Shown: positions 1-8,169, counted from the first letter of the stretch. The stretch: DNA of 64,000 nucleotides from Ruminococcus flavefaciens FD-1 (GCA_000174895.1 ACOK01000102.1:1-64000); one strand, 5' to 3'. Notes: generated by a model not told the origin, from the sequence alone. Made by a program: numbers and translations.

Positions 1-62
1 GTTCCGCCAACTGCATTTAGCAGTCGTACGAGCTTATACATAAAACCATTCCAAAATCGTTA

Positions 63-91
63 TTGACATTTTTACAATAATGCTGTATGAT
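63..91 (+). promoter_or_regulatory. sigma-A type promoter of the immunity-like gene
   Basis: TTGACA at 63-68 and TATGAT at 86-91 are separated by 17 bases. The position of the -10 box rules out the upstream in-frame ATG at 87, which would lie inside it, and supports a start at 144. Confidence 0.7.
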
Positions 92-143
92 TACATATGT
101 CGATACAGGGAACATCAGATTCCCGAAATCAGAGAGGCGCATA

Positions 144-548
144 ATGGGTATTTTAAAATTTGAGGATTTCTTTCATCCCCAAAAAGATGAGGAATATACA
201 ATAATTACATTTTTCGATAATATGATCAGAAGGGATTTTCTCGATATTTTACGTCGGATGGCAAACGGACAAGGATGTATGCTCTGTGATTCTGTGGGGT
301 ACAATCTTCCTGAAGAATATGATGAAGATGATGAGGTAAAGGACTGTATTGAAATCTGGGAAATTTGCGGAAATAATGAGCATAGCTATGACCTTAGTTA
401 TGAGCAGTTTATTGAATTCCTTGAAATTTCCGGCAAGATATGGCTGAATAATAATATGATCAGGCATCATTTCAGAGCCATTAACAAATTTGACCAGGAA
501 ACTATTGGTATGTTCCTGAATTCAATAAAAAAACGGTATTTAAAGTGA
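144..548 (+). CDS. small acidic protein resembling CdiI-type ribonuclease-toxin immunity proteins
   Basis: This 134-residue protein starts at the ATG at 144, which has an AGAGAGG ribosome site seven bases upstream. It is acidic and has no signal peptide. The middle reads NGQGCMLCDSVG, then an Asp/Glu-rich stretch, then YDLSYEQFIEFLEIS. That order, a glycine-rich turn followed by an acidic stretch and a [I/L]SYE-FY-like helix, is reminiscent of the CdiI_2 family of contact-dependent-inhibition immunity proteins, which bind and block a cognate nuclease toxin. The family call is from pattern recognition only. No toxin gene is adjacent, so it would be an orphan immunity gene. Codon use looks more A+T-rich than in asnB next door, which fits accessory origin. 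It has its own promoter and terminator, so it is a single-gene unit. Confidence 0.6.
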   Translation: MGILKFEDFFHPQKDEEYTIITFFDNMIRRDFLDILRRMANGQGCMLCDSVGYNLPEEYDEDDEVKDCIEIWEICGNNEHSYDLSYEQFIEFLEISGKIWLNNNMIRHHFRAINKFDQETIGMFLNSIKKRYLK

Positions 549-578
549 TGAATATTCTGCAATTATAGTTGAACGACA

Positions 579-618
579 AGGGCGATCGGAATAGTTCCGA
601 CCGCTCTTTTTTTGTCAC
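579..618 (+). terminator. rho-independent terminator of the immunity-like gene
   Basis: An imperfect 13-bp stem (about 579-591 with 594-606) is followed by seven T residues. It sits 30 bases after the stop codon at 548. Confidence 0.75.
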
Positions 619-692
619 CTGATTCGCCCCTCACGCATATCATAAAATGAGATTTCGGCGTGCCGTATGCCGTAAAGCGGTGGAGGACAGAT

Positions 693-2501
693 ATGTGCGG
701 AATTGCAGGCGCTGTCAGTTTTATTGAGGATATGCGTGAGGATATGAAGACCTACGAAAAAATGCAGAATTCACTTATACGCCGTGGCCCGGATCAGCGT
801 GGGATAGTGCTTTCCCGTGAGGCGGCGCTGATACATACACGGCTTGCGGTCATCGACATCGAGGGCGGCCGTCAGCCCATGAGCATAGGGCGGTATACCA
901 TCGTTTACAACGGCGAACTCTACAACACAGAGGAGCTTCGCCGTGAACTTGACGACGACTTTTCCACTCGCTCCGATACCGAGGTGGTGCTGAAAAGCTA
1001 TATAAAATGGGGCGGAGACTGCGTTGACCATTTCAACGGCATTTTCGCCTTTGCGGTCTACGATGAGCAGGAGCACAGACTTTTCCTCGCCCGTGACCGC
1101 ATCGGAGTAAAGCCGCTTTTCTACTATCTCAGCGAAACTAAACTCATATTCGCTTCGGAGATACCTACCCTTCTTGAACATCCCGATATCCCCCATGAAA
1201 TAGATGCACAGGGAGCGGCGGAGCTTCTGCTTATGGCTCCCGGAAGGACAGCAGGCTGCGGAGTGATAAAGGGCATAAGGGAGCTGAAAGCAGGAGAGTG
1301 CGGCTTCTATTCCGAGGACGGTCTGAAACTCCGCACATACTGGCGGCTGAGAGCCTGGCCTCTTGATGAGAGCTTTGAGCAGACCTGCGAACACGTAAGG
1401 GAACTGGTGCTTGACTCCATACGCAGACAGCTTGTGGCGGATGTGCCTGTGTGTACTTTTTTGTCTGGCGGACTTGATTCCAGCCTTATTTCTTCGGTGG
1501 CGGCGGCTGAAATGAAAAAACAGGGCAGGACTCTACAAACCTTTTCCGTGGACTATCAGGGCAACTACCGCTATTTTCAGAAAAGTCACTTCCAGCCCGA
1601 CAGCGACCCTGAGTATATCCGATGCATGGCGGAATATCTGGGGACGGAGCATCATTGGACAGTGGTGGATATACCGGAACTTGTGGCGGCTCTGGATGAA
1701 GCTGTTGACGCAAGAGGACTTCCCGGCATGGCTGACGTTGACGCATCGCTTCTGCTGTTCTGCCGTGAGATAAAGAAATACGGCACTGTTGCGCTGTCGG
1801 GTGAGTGCGCTGACGAGATATTCGGCGGCTATCCGTGGTACAGGGATAAGGACATCCGCATGACTGACGGCTTCCCCTGGGCGCAGAGTACGGCATACCG
1901 CAATAGCTTTATGTGTGACAGATACGCAGAGCAGATAAATGCCGGGGACTACGTGTATTCCGCCTACAGAAGAACTGCCGGCTATGCGGAGAAACTTCCC
2001 TCCGACAACGACACCGACAGCCGTATGCGTGAGATGACACAGCTGAACTTCGACTGGTTCATGCAGACGCTTCTCGACCGCAAGGACAGAATGTCCATGT
2101 ACAGCGGACTGGAGGTGAGAGTGCCTTTCTGTGACTACAGGATAGCCGAGTATATGTACAATGTCCGCTGGGAATACAAGGACTGGCAGGGCAGGGAAAA
2201 GGGGCTTCTCCGTGAGGCGATGAAAGACTGGCTTCCCGAAAAGGTGCTGCGGCGGAAGAAAAGTCCCTACCCGAAGACACATTCCCCTGCATTCCTTGAA
2301 GCTGTCACCGACAAGCTGAGGAAGATACTTGACGAGGGAACGCCCATGACCGACCTTGTAAAGCGTGAAGCCCTTGAACGACTGCTGACCCATGCCGACC
2401 ATGTGCAATGGTACGGACAGCTTATGAATCTGCCTCAGACCATAGCTTTTTTCATTCAGCTCCATCACTGGCTTGTACGCTATGACATACGATTATGTTA
2501 G
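693..2501 (+). CDS. asnB: asparagine synthetase (glutamine-hydrolysing)
   Basis: This 602-residue enzyme makes asparagine from aspartate, glutamine and ATP in the cytoplasm. The start at 693 is fixed by the sequence MCGIAGA: Cys2 becomes the N-terminal nucleophile of the class II glutaminase domain, and a GGTGGAGG ribosome site precedes it. An ATG at 660 would bury that cysteine and is rejected. The glutaminase domain spans about residues 2-210 (RRGPDQRG and YNGELYN are visible). The synthetase domain has the ATP-pyrophosphatase loop SGGLDSS at about 258-264. Later motifs include SGECADEIFGGY and DRKDRMSMYSGLEVRVPF, both typical of AsnB. Length matches the family. It is monocistronic, followed by repeats and the trp T-box promoter. 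Confidence 0.95.
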   Translation: MCGIAGAVSFIEDMREDMKTYEKMQNSLIRRGPDQRGIVLSREAALIHTRLAVIDIEGGRQPMSIGRYTIVYNGELYNTEELRRELDDDFSTRSDTEVVLKSYIKWGGDCVDHFNGIFAFAVYDEQEHRLFLARDRIGVKPLFYYLSETKLIFASEIPTLLEHPDIPHEIDAQGAAELLLMAPGRTAGCGVIKGIRELKAGECGFYSEDGLKLRTYWRLRAWPLDESFEQTCEHVRELVLDSIRRQLVADVPVCTFLSGGLDSSLISSVAAAEMKKQGRTLQTFSVDYQGNYRYFQKSHFQPDSDPEYIRCMAEYLGTEHHWTVVDIPELVAALDEAVDARGLPGMADVDASLLLFCREIKKYGTVALSGECADEIFGGYPWYRDKDIRMTDGFPWAQSTAYRNSFMCDRYAEQINAGDYVYSAYRRTAGYAEKLPSDNDTDSRMREMTQLNFDWFMQTLLDRKDRMSMYSGLEVRVPFCDYRIAEYMYNVRWEYKDWQGREKGLLREAMKDWLPEKVLRRKKSPYPKTHSPAFLEAVTDKLRKILDEGTPMTDLVKREALERLLTHADHVQWYGQLMNLPQTIAFFIQLHHWLVRYDIRLC

Positions 2502-2518
2502 TATTGTAGGGCGCACTT

Positions 2519-2595
2519 TCAGAAATCAGAAATCTAAAAGCAGAAAGCAGAAAGCAGAGAGCAGAAATCAGTAGGGGCGCACAGTGTGCGCCCTC
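2519..2595 (+). repeat. CAGAAAN heptamer tract leading into a TGTAGGGG-type hairpin
   Basis: A degenerate run of CAGAAAT/CAGAAAG heptamers is directly followed at 2571 by GTAGGGGCGCAC and its complement GTGCGCCC. The same succession, heptamers then hairpin, recurs at 5449 and 11567. Confidence 0.75.
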
Positions 2596-2624
2596 GGATA
2601 ACCAAACAAATATCGATAGAACGT

Positions 2625-2768
2625 TGTAGGGAACGGCGCCCTCGCCGTTCCATGTTAACGCAACATGTATGGATTTACATAATTATTTCATGAACGAATC
2701 AACGTTTTTATCATAAACGGCGAACATCATTGGTTTACCGTGGAACGGCGAGGGCGCCGTTCCCTACA
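2625..2768 (+). repeat. 144-bp palindromic element, type B, copy 1
   Basis: The element begins TGTAGGGAACGGCG and ends with the exact complement CGCCGTTCCCTACA. Each end is also a hairpin in its own right. The roughly 90-bp interior (starting ATGTTAACG, containing TGAACGAATCAACG) is shared with copies at 5499, 6734, 7952 and 13972. No open reading frame lies inside, so it is a non-autonomous, MITE-like repeat. Confidence 0.85.
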
Positions 2769-2792
2769 AATTGTTCGTTTACCCATACATAA

Positions 2793-2890
2793 CAAGAAGT
2801 GCCAGCGAGCGAAAGCAGAGTAACCGCAACGTACAGAGTAAGCGAGTTTACGAGCGAATCGTGGTTGCGGTCAAGCTGACGTCAGCTTGT
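2793..2890 (+). repeat. type D dispersed repeat (about 100 bp), copy 1
   Basis: The unit contains CAAGAAGTGCCAGCGAGC, GTACAGAGTAAGCGAGTTT and a terminal hairpin AAGCTGACGTCAGCTT. Other copies lie at 11807, 12017, 13699, 23535 (two), 29349, 32307, 55171 and 61099, in both orientations. Confidence 0.8.
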
Positions 2891-2917
2891 TAAAATAAAA
2901 AAATATTTTCTCTCGTA

Positions 2918-2946
2918 TTGACAAACTGATTTTACTGTGCTAAAAT
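2918..2946 (+). promoter_or_regulatory. trp operon promoter
   Basis: TTGACA (2918-2923) and TAAAAT (2941-2946) are 17 bases apart and lie just upstream of the T-box leader. Transcription would start near 2953. Confidence 0.8.
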
Positions 2947-2952
2947 AAGCAC

Positions 2953-3340
2953 AATGAAAACCGATGAAGCGGAGATAAAGCTGATGATGCTTCCACAGAG
3001 AGCCTGCGGTGATGAGAGTCAGGTGAAAAACAAGTCAGCAAATGGACCGCCGAGGGTGCAGTCAAACGTGGGTGCGTGAGTGAGAGTTCCGGGGGCGTGA
3101 GTGTCCGAGGGGGCGTGTTCTGAGGGCATGTGAGCTCAGGGGGCAGCTGCTTGTTAATGATACGGCAGGCTTGCTTATGGCTTCTGCGGAGTATTCTGCA
3201 ACGTAGTGATGTGCGTTAAACATCAGGGATATGATAGTATCCTGCAAGAGTGCATGGTGAATTATACCATGAATCAAGGTGGTACCACGGATAAGTATAT
3301 TCGTCCTTGACAGACTGAGAATGTCTGTCAGGGACTTTTT
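2953..3340 (+). promoter_or_regulatory. T-box riboswitch leader with UGG (Trp) specifier
   Basis: Stem I features are visible: AGAGAG bulge region (about 2996-3003), distal-loop motif GCGGTGATGAGAG (3005-3017) and a specifier segment AATGGACC with TGG at 3043-3045 followed by a purine. The antiterminator carries the T-box AAGGTGGTACCACGG (3276-3290). The terminator stem is GTCCTTGACAG with CTGTCAGGGAC, then seven T residues (3303-3339). Uncharged tRNA-Trp is expected to stabilise the antiterminator and switch on the operon. The base after TGG in the T-box is T, which pairs with discriminator A or wobbles with G. The stretch 3060-3160 between stem I and the antiterminator is unusually G-rich. 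Confidence 0.92.
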
Positions 3341-3360
3341 TATTTTGATTCGTACATACA

Positions 3361-3394
3361 ATTACGCATTACGCATTACGAATTACGAATTATC
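3361..3394 (+). repeat. ATTACGC/ATTACGA heptamer tract
   Basis: Tandem heptamers of ATTACGC and ATTACGA lie 10-20 bases upstream of the trpE ribosome site. Equivalent tracts precede trpD and trpC and occur near 14222 and 47340. Confidence 0.7.
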
Positions 3395-3411
3395 AAAGCG
3401 GAGGTGCTTTT

Positions 3412-4878
3412 ATGAATTTTTTACCCGAATACGACAAGGTCAGAGAGATCGCTGAAAGCGGAAAGTACGACATTCTTCCTGTAAGCTGCGAGATACTCTC
3501 CGACATCTGTACTCCCATCGAAGCCATGAAGATACTGAAGAATGTGTCTACTCACTGCTATATGCTGGAATCAGCCGCACATAACGAGAAGTGGGGACGC
3601 TACACTTTCATCGGCTATGACCCGAAGATACAGATAACTGCCGCAGGTAATGACATAACTATCGGTGACGTTACAATGCAGACCGAAGATCCTTCCATCC
3701 AGATAAGACAGATACTCGCAAACTACAGAAGCCCGAAATTCGATTATCTTCCGTCATTCACAGGCGGATTCGTGGGATATTTCTCCTACGATTTCCTCTC
3801 CTATACCGAGAAGTCGCTGCGTATTCAGACTGAGGACAGCGAGGGCTTCAAGGACGTTGACCTGATGCTTTTCGACAAGGTCATCGTTTTCGATAACGTG
3901 AGACAGAAGTTGATACTCATTGCCAACATGAAGCTTGAGGAAGGCGAAACAGGCTACAACAAGGCAAAGCTGGCACTTAGCCAGATGGCCGATCTGCTGA
4001 GAAACGGCGACAGGGATTACGATTGCAGCGGACGCCTCACCACCGATGTCACGCCTCTTTTCAGCAAGGATGAGTACTGCAATATGGTTGAAAGGGCAAA
4101 GCACCACATCCACGAGGGCGACATATTCCAGATAGTGCTCTCCAACCGACTGAGTGCAGGCTTTGAGGGAAGTCTCCTTGATACCTACCGTGTGCTGAGA
4201 ACTATCAATCCATCCCCGTATATGTTCTATTTTTCGGGCACTGATGTTGAGATTGCAGGCGCATCACCTGAGACTCTGGTGAAGCTGGAAGACGGTGTGC
4301 TGCATACTTTTCCATTGGCAGGAACCCGTCCCCGTGGAAAGACCGAGAAAGAGGACAAAGAGCTTGAAGCTGGACTTCTTGCTGATGAAAAAGAGCTTGC
4401 CGAGCATAATATGCTGGTAGACTTAGGCCGAAACGATCTCGGAAAGATAAGCAGATTCGGCACAGTCGAAGTTGAGAAGCTTCACAGCATAGAGCGCTAT
4501 TCCCACGTAATGCATATCGGTTCGACAGTCCGTGGAGAGATACGTGATGAGTTCGACGGACTTGACGCAGTGAGCGCAGTTCTTCCTGCGGGTACTCTTT
4601 CGGGAGCGCCCAAGATAAGAGCTTGTCAGCTTATAGCAGAGCTGGAAAACAACAAGCGAGGAATTTACGGCGGCGCTATCGGATACATCGACTTCACGGG
4701 AAATCTTGACACCTGCATAGCTATCCGTATCGCATACAAGAAAAACGGCAAGGTATTTGTCAGAAGCGGCGCAGGCATCGTAGCTGATTCAGTTCCCGAA
4801 AAGGAGCATCAGGAGTGCCTGAACAAAGCGGCAGCAGTTATAAATGCCCTGAAACTTGCAGAGGAGGCGGACGCATGA
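3412..4878 (+). CDS. trpE: anthranilate synthase component I
   Basis: The 488-residue TrpE converts chorismate, with ammonia from TrpG, to anthranilate, the first step of tryptophan synthesis. The start at 3412 follows a GCGGAGG ribosome site. The N-terminal domain contains MLES at about 51-54, the position of the tryptophan feedback site (LLES in other TrpE proteins). The C-terminal chorismate-binding domain has PLAGTRPRGKTEKEDKELE, HNMLVDLGRNDLG and AGTLSGAPKIRA. Length is normal. Its stop overlaps the trpG start (ATGA), which points to coupled translation and a 1:1 complex. The operon is controlled by the T-box upstream. Confidence 0.97.
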   Translation: MNFLPEYDKVREIAESGKYDILPVSCEILSDICTPIEAMKILKNVSTHCYMLESAAHNEKWGRYTFIGYDPKIQITAAGNDITIGDVTMQTEDPSIQIRQILANYRSPKFDYLPSFTGGFVGYFSYDFLSYTEKSLRIQTEDSEGFKDVDLMLFDKVIVFDNVRQKLILIANMKLEEGETGYNKAKLALSQMADLLRNGDRDYDCSGRLTTDVTPLFSKDEYCNMVERAKHHIHEGDIFQIVLSNRLSAGFEGSLLDTYRVLRTINPSPYMFYFSGTDVEIAGASPETLVKLEDGVLHTFPLAGTRPRGKTEKEDKELEAGLLADEKELAEHNMLVDLGRNDLGKISRFGTVEVEKLHSIERYSHVMHIGSTVRGEIRDEFDGLDAVSAVLPAGTLSGAPKIRACQLIAELENNKRGIYGGAIGYIDFTGNLDTCIAIRIAYKKNGKVFVRSGAGIVADSVPEKEHQECLNKAAAVINALKLAEEADA

Positions 4879-5444
4879 TACTTCTCATTGATAATTACGA
4901 CAGCTTTTCATATAACCTTTACCAGATGATAGGGGCTATTGAGCCGAACATCAAGGTGATACGCAATGATGAAATGACTATTAAGCAGATAGAAAAACTA
5001 AGACCTGACCGCATTATTTTATCTCCGGGCCCCGGCAGACCTGAGGACGCAGGAATAATCATAGAAGCGGCAAAGACTGTATGCCGGAAGATCCCCACTC
5101 TCGGCGTTTGTCTCGGACATCAGGCGATATGTGCGGCATACGGCGCAACGGTCACATACGCCAAGAAGCTTATGCACGGCAAGCAGTCGGTTATAAAGTT
5201 TATGAACGACAGCCCCATATTCAAAGGCATAGACGAGGGCGCACCTGTAGCCAGATATCACTCACTTGCCGCAGACGCATCAACTATCCCCGATTGCTTC
5301 GAGGTAACGGCGGTAGCGGATGACGGCGAGATAATGGCGGTACAGCATAAGGAATACCCCATCTACGGTGTACAGTTCCATCCCGAATCCATCATGACCC
5401 CCGACGGACACATAATGCTCCGCAATTTCATTACTACGTTATGA
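4875..5444 (+). CDS. trpG: anthranilate synthase component II, glutamine amidotransferase
   Basis: This 189-residue class I glutamine amidotransferase supplies ammonia to TrpE. The true start is the ATG at 4875, which overlaps the trpE stop; the protein begins MILLIDNYDSF as TrpG/PabA proteins do. The oxyanion region SPGPGRP is at about 50-56. The catalytic triad is visible as Cys79 in GVCLGHQ and His169/Glu171 in FHPES. It is not fused to TrpE. PabA-type double use in folate synthesis cannot be excluded, since no separate pabA is seen in the window. Confidence 0.96.
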   Translation: MILLIDNYDSFSYNLYQMIGAIEPNIKVIRNDEMTIKQIEKLRPDRIILSPGPGRPEDAGIIIEAAKTVCRKIPTLGVCLGHQAICAAYGATVTYAKKLMHGKQSVIKFMNDSPIFKGIDEGAPVARYHSLAADASTIPDCFEVTAVADDGEIMAVQHKEYPIYGVQFHPESIMTPDGHIMLRNFITTL

Positions 5445-5448
5445 AGTT

Positions 5449-5497
5449 CAGAAATCAGAAAGCAGAAATCAGAAAGCAGAAATCAGAGAGCAGAAAT
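5449..5497 (+). repeat. seven tandem CAGAAAN heptamers
   Basis: Seven consecutive heptamers (CAGAAAT and CAGAAAG alternating, one CAGAGAG) begin four bases after the trpG stop codon and end one base before the type B element. Confidence 0.9.
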
Positions 5498-5498
5498 C

Positions 5499-5642
5499 TG
5501 TAGGGAACGCCGCCCTCGGCGTTCCATGTTAACGTAATATGTAAATATTTTGTATTAATGTCATGAACGATTTCAACGTCACTACCATGAACGGCAAACA
5601 TAATTGGTTTACTGTGGAACGGCGGGGGCGCCGTTCCCTACA
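5499..5642 (+). repeat. type B palindromic element, copy 2 (trpG-trpD gap)
   Basis: The left hairpin stem is AACGCCG/CGGCGTT, whereas the right hairpin is AACGGCG/CGCCGTT. Each is self-complementary but the two are no longer perfect complements of each other. The interior matches copies 1 and 3-5. A short ATTACGC-type tract (about 5671-5697) separates it from trpD. Confidence 0.85.
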
Positions 5643-5714
5643 AAATATCCGTCCCGACAGGGACACAATAATTACGCATTAAGCATTACGAATTAAATTA
5701 CAGGAGGAATAAAA

Positions 5715-6731
5715 ATGATAAAGGAAGCAATAGAAAAGATCGTAAACAAGGAAGACCTCACATACGATGAGGCATACACAGTCATTTCGGAGATAATGTC
5801 AGGACAGACAACTCCCACACAGAATGCGGCTTTCCTTTCCGCACTCTCCACCAAAAGCACCAAAGCCGAGACCATCGACGAGATAACGGGATGTGCCGCA
5901 GCTATGCGTGACGCAGCTACAAAGGTAGAGCATGACATGGAAGTGCTTGAGATAGTCGGCACAGGCGGAGACAACGCCCACAGCTTCAATATATCCACCA
6001 CATCAGCATTCATCATTGCAGCCGCAGGAATAAAGGTAGCAAAGCACGGCAACCGTGCGGCATCCTCACTCAGCGGAACAGCAGACTGTCTGGAGGCACT
6101 CGGCGCAAATATCAGCCTTGACCCTGAGAAATGCGTGGAGCTTCTCAGGAAAGTGGGATTCTGCTTCTTCTTCGCTCAGAAGTATCACACCTCCATGAAG
6201 TATGTAGGTCCTATCCGCAAGGAGCTGGGATTCCGCACAGTGTTCAACATCCTCGGACCCCTTACCAATCCTTCAAGCCCACAGATGCATCTTCTCGGCG
6301 TGTATGACAGAGTACTCCTTGAACCCGTGGCAGAGGTACTGATGAAGCTTGGTTCAAAGCGAGGAATGGTAGTGTTCGGCACTGACAAACTGGATGAGAT
6401 ATCCACCAGTGCACCAACGGCAGTATGCGAGTACAAGGACGGCTGGATGAAGACCTATGAGATAACTCCCGAGCAGTTCGGATTCGAGAGATGCAGCAAG
6501 GACGATCTCCTCGGCGGCACTCCTCAGGAAAATGCGGCTATCACAAGAGGAATACTCAGCGGCGAGATCAGAGACCACAAGAGGGACGCAGTTCTGCTGA
6601 ATGCAGGTGCGGCAATATACATAGGCGGAAAGGCAGAGTCAATGGCAGACGGAATAATCAAAGCCGCCGAACTCATCGACAACGGCAAAGCCCTTGCGAC
6701 CCTCGATAAATTTGTAGAATTAAGCAAATGA
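5715..6731 (+). CDS. trpD: anthranilate phosphoribosyltransferase
   Basis: The 338-residue enzyme transfers the phosphoribosyl group of PRPP to anthranilate. The start at 5715 follows ACAGGAGG. The PRPP-binding glycine motif GTGGDN is at 82-87, followed by NIST at 92-95 and KHGNRAASS near 108. Length is that of a stand-alone TrpD, not fused to TrpG. It is separated from trpG by about 270 bases filled with heptamers, a type B element and an ATTACG tract. No terminator-like poly-T follows that element, so read-through from the trp promoter is expected. Confidence 0.97.
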   Translation: MIKEAIEKIVNKEDLTYDEAYTVISEIMSGQTTPTQNAAFLSALSTKSTKAETIDEITGCAAAMRDAATKVEHDMEVLEIVGTGGDNAHSFNISTTSAFIIAAAGIKVAKHGNRAASSLSGTADCLEALGANISLDPEKCVELLRKVGFCFFFAQKYHTSMKYVGPIRKELGFRTVFNILGPLTNPSSPQMHLLGVYDRVLLEPVAEVLMKLGSKRGMVVFGTDKLDEISTSAPTAVCEYKDGWMKTYEITPEQFGFERCSKDDLLGGTPQENAAITRGILSGEIRDHKRDAVLLNAGAAIYIGGKAESMADGIIKAAELIDNGKALATLDKFVELSK

Positions 6732-6733
6732 TC

Positions 6734-6936
6734 TGTAGGGAACGCCGCACTTGACACGTGCCCAGCCCCTTTGTCACTGCGTGACATTTCCCCACACTGT
6801 GGGGAATCACCCGGCGTTCCATGTTAACGTAACACATATGAATTTTATTTTTACTACATGAACGAATCAAAATCATTATCATGAACGGCGAACACCATTG
6901 ATTTCCCGTGGAACGCCGAGGGCGGCGTTCCCTACA
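6734..6936 (+). repeat. type B element, copy 3, with an insertion in its left hairpin
   Basis: The usual left hairpin AACGCCG..CGGCGTT is split at its loop by about 62 bases (6749-6810) that contain nested palindromes TGTCACTGCGTGACA and TTCCCCACACTGTGGGGAA. A related copy of the inserted piece lies at about 38690-38727. The interior and right hairpin (to 6936) are intact. Confidence 0.8.
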
Positions 6937-6953
6937 AAATTTGATGAACCATT

Positions 6954-7143
6954 TGCAGGGGCGCACAGTGTGCGCCCTCGGATAACCAAACAAATGTCGA
7001 TAGAACATTGTAGGGGCTGGCGTCCCCGACAGCCCACACCATAGGCAACATGAAACGCAACAACGGGACGTCGAGGACGCCGTCCCCTACAAAATATCCG
7101 TCCCGACAGGGACACAATAATTACGCATTACGCATTACGCATT
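6954..7143 (+). repeat. hairpin, type C element and ATTACGC tract in the trpD-trpC gap
   Basis: A GGCGCACAGTGTGCGCC hairpin (about 6957-6977) is followed by an 83-bp type C element (7009-7091). The C element begins TGTAGGGGCTGGCG, ends CGCCGTCCCCTACA and contains CATAGGCAACATGAAACG. The type C copy at 14122-14204 is nearly identical. ATTACGC heptamers (about 7120-7143) abut the trpC ribosome site. Confidence 0.8.
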
Positions 7144-7162
7144 GAAAGAAAGGAACACCACC

Positions 7163-7945
7163 ATGACGATACTTGACCAGCTTGCCGACCACGCAAGAGA
7201 ACGTGTGGCGGCGGCAGAGAAGATACATCCCTTTGACGAGGTAAAGGCGCAGGCTCTGGCATTGCCGAAAGGGGAGTTTGAATTTGAAAATGCTCTCCGA
7301 AAGGACGACATAGCTTTTATCTGCGAGTGCAAAAAGGCTTCACCGTCAAAAGGCATTATCGCAGAGGACTTCCCCTATCTTGAAATTGCAAAGGAATATG
7401 AAAAGGCAGGCGCCGACTGTATATCCGTACTCACCGAGCCCAAGTGGTTTCTGGGGAGCAGTGAGTATCTTCGTGAGATAGCCGCAAGCGTGAATATCCC
7501 CTGTATACGCAAGGATTTCACCGTTGACAGCTACATGATATACGAAGCGAAGATTCTGGGAGCAAAGGCGGTACTGCTGATATGCTCCATCCTCACCGAA
7601 GCGCAGATAAAGGAATATATCGGCATCTGCGACGAACTGGGGATGTCCGCACTGGTAGAAGCCCACGATGAAAACGAAGTAGCAATGGCAGTCAGATGCG
7701 GAGCGAGGCTTATAGGCGTGAACAACCGCAACCTGAAGGATTTCACCGTTGACACATCCAACAGCAGACGCATGAGGGAGCTTGTGCCAGATGATATCAT
7801 ATTCGTATCAGAGAGCGGAGTGAAAACAACCGAGGATATCGCACTTCTCCGTCAGTCGGGAACAAATGCAGTCCTCATCGGTGAGACACTCATGAAAGCC
7901 CCCGACAAATCCGCTAAACTGGCGGAACTCCGTAATAATCAGTAA
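7163..7945 (+). CDS. trpC: indole-3-glycerol-phosphate synthase
   Basis: The 260-residue TIM-barrel enzyme closes the indole ring of 1-(2-carboxyphenylamino)-deoxyribulose phosphate. The ATG at 7163 has AAAGGA about eight bases upstream and gives the usual N-terminus TILDQL; a TTG at 7142 in frame is rejected. The catalytic lysine region CKKASPSKG is at 56-64, VNNRNLKDF near 180 and SESGV near 212. Length is typical of a TrpC not fused to TrpF. Confidence 0.96.
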   Translation: MTILDQLADHARERVAAAEKIHPFDEVKAQALALPKGEFEFENALRKDDIAFICECKKASPSKGIIAEDFPYLEIAKEYEKAGADCISVLTEPKWFLGSSEYLREIAASVNIPCIRKDFTVDSYMIYEAKILGAKAVLLICSILTEAQIKEYIGICDELGMSALVEAHDENEVAMAVRCGARLIGVNNRNLKDFTVDTSNSRRMRELVPDDIIFVSESGVKTTEDIALLRQSGTNAVLIGETLMKAPDKSAKLAELRNNQ

Positions 7946-7951
7946 TCAGAC

Positions 7952-8094
7952 TGTAGGGGAGGCCGCCTCGGCCTCCCGTGTTAAAGCAACACGTATGGAT
8001 TTATATAATTATTTCATGAACGATTCAACATCATTATCATGAACGGCAAATATCATCGGTTCACCGTGGGAGGCCGAGGGCGGCCTCCCCTACA
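7952..8094 (+). repeat. type B element, copy 4 (trpC-trpF gap), with different stems
   Basis: The interior is the common type B sequence, but the end hairpins read GGGGAGGCCG..CGGCCTCCC instead of the GGGAACGCCG type. Both ends carry the same alternative stem. Confidence 0.85.
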
Positions 8095-8169
8095 TTGGGT
8101 TTATCATATTTGTTCGGTTATTGGCTTATATCATCCGCCCGTGACAAGATATGTAAGAAAGGCAGCATT

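Noticed and set aside
660-692. Upstream ATG of asnB
   Set aside because: It would hide the N-terminal cysteine nucleophile required after Met removal, and has no ribosome site.
1533-2468. Minus-strand frame of about 310 residues opposite asnB
   Set aside because: It lies wholly within asnB, has no recognisable domain and no ribosome site.
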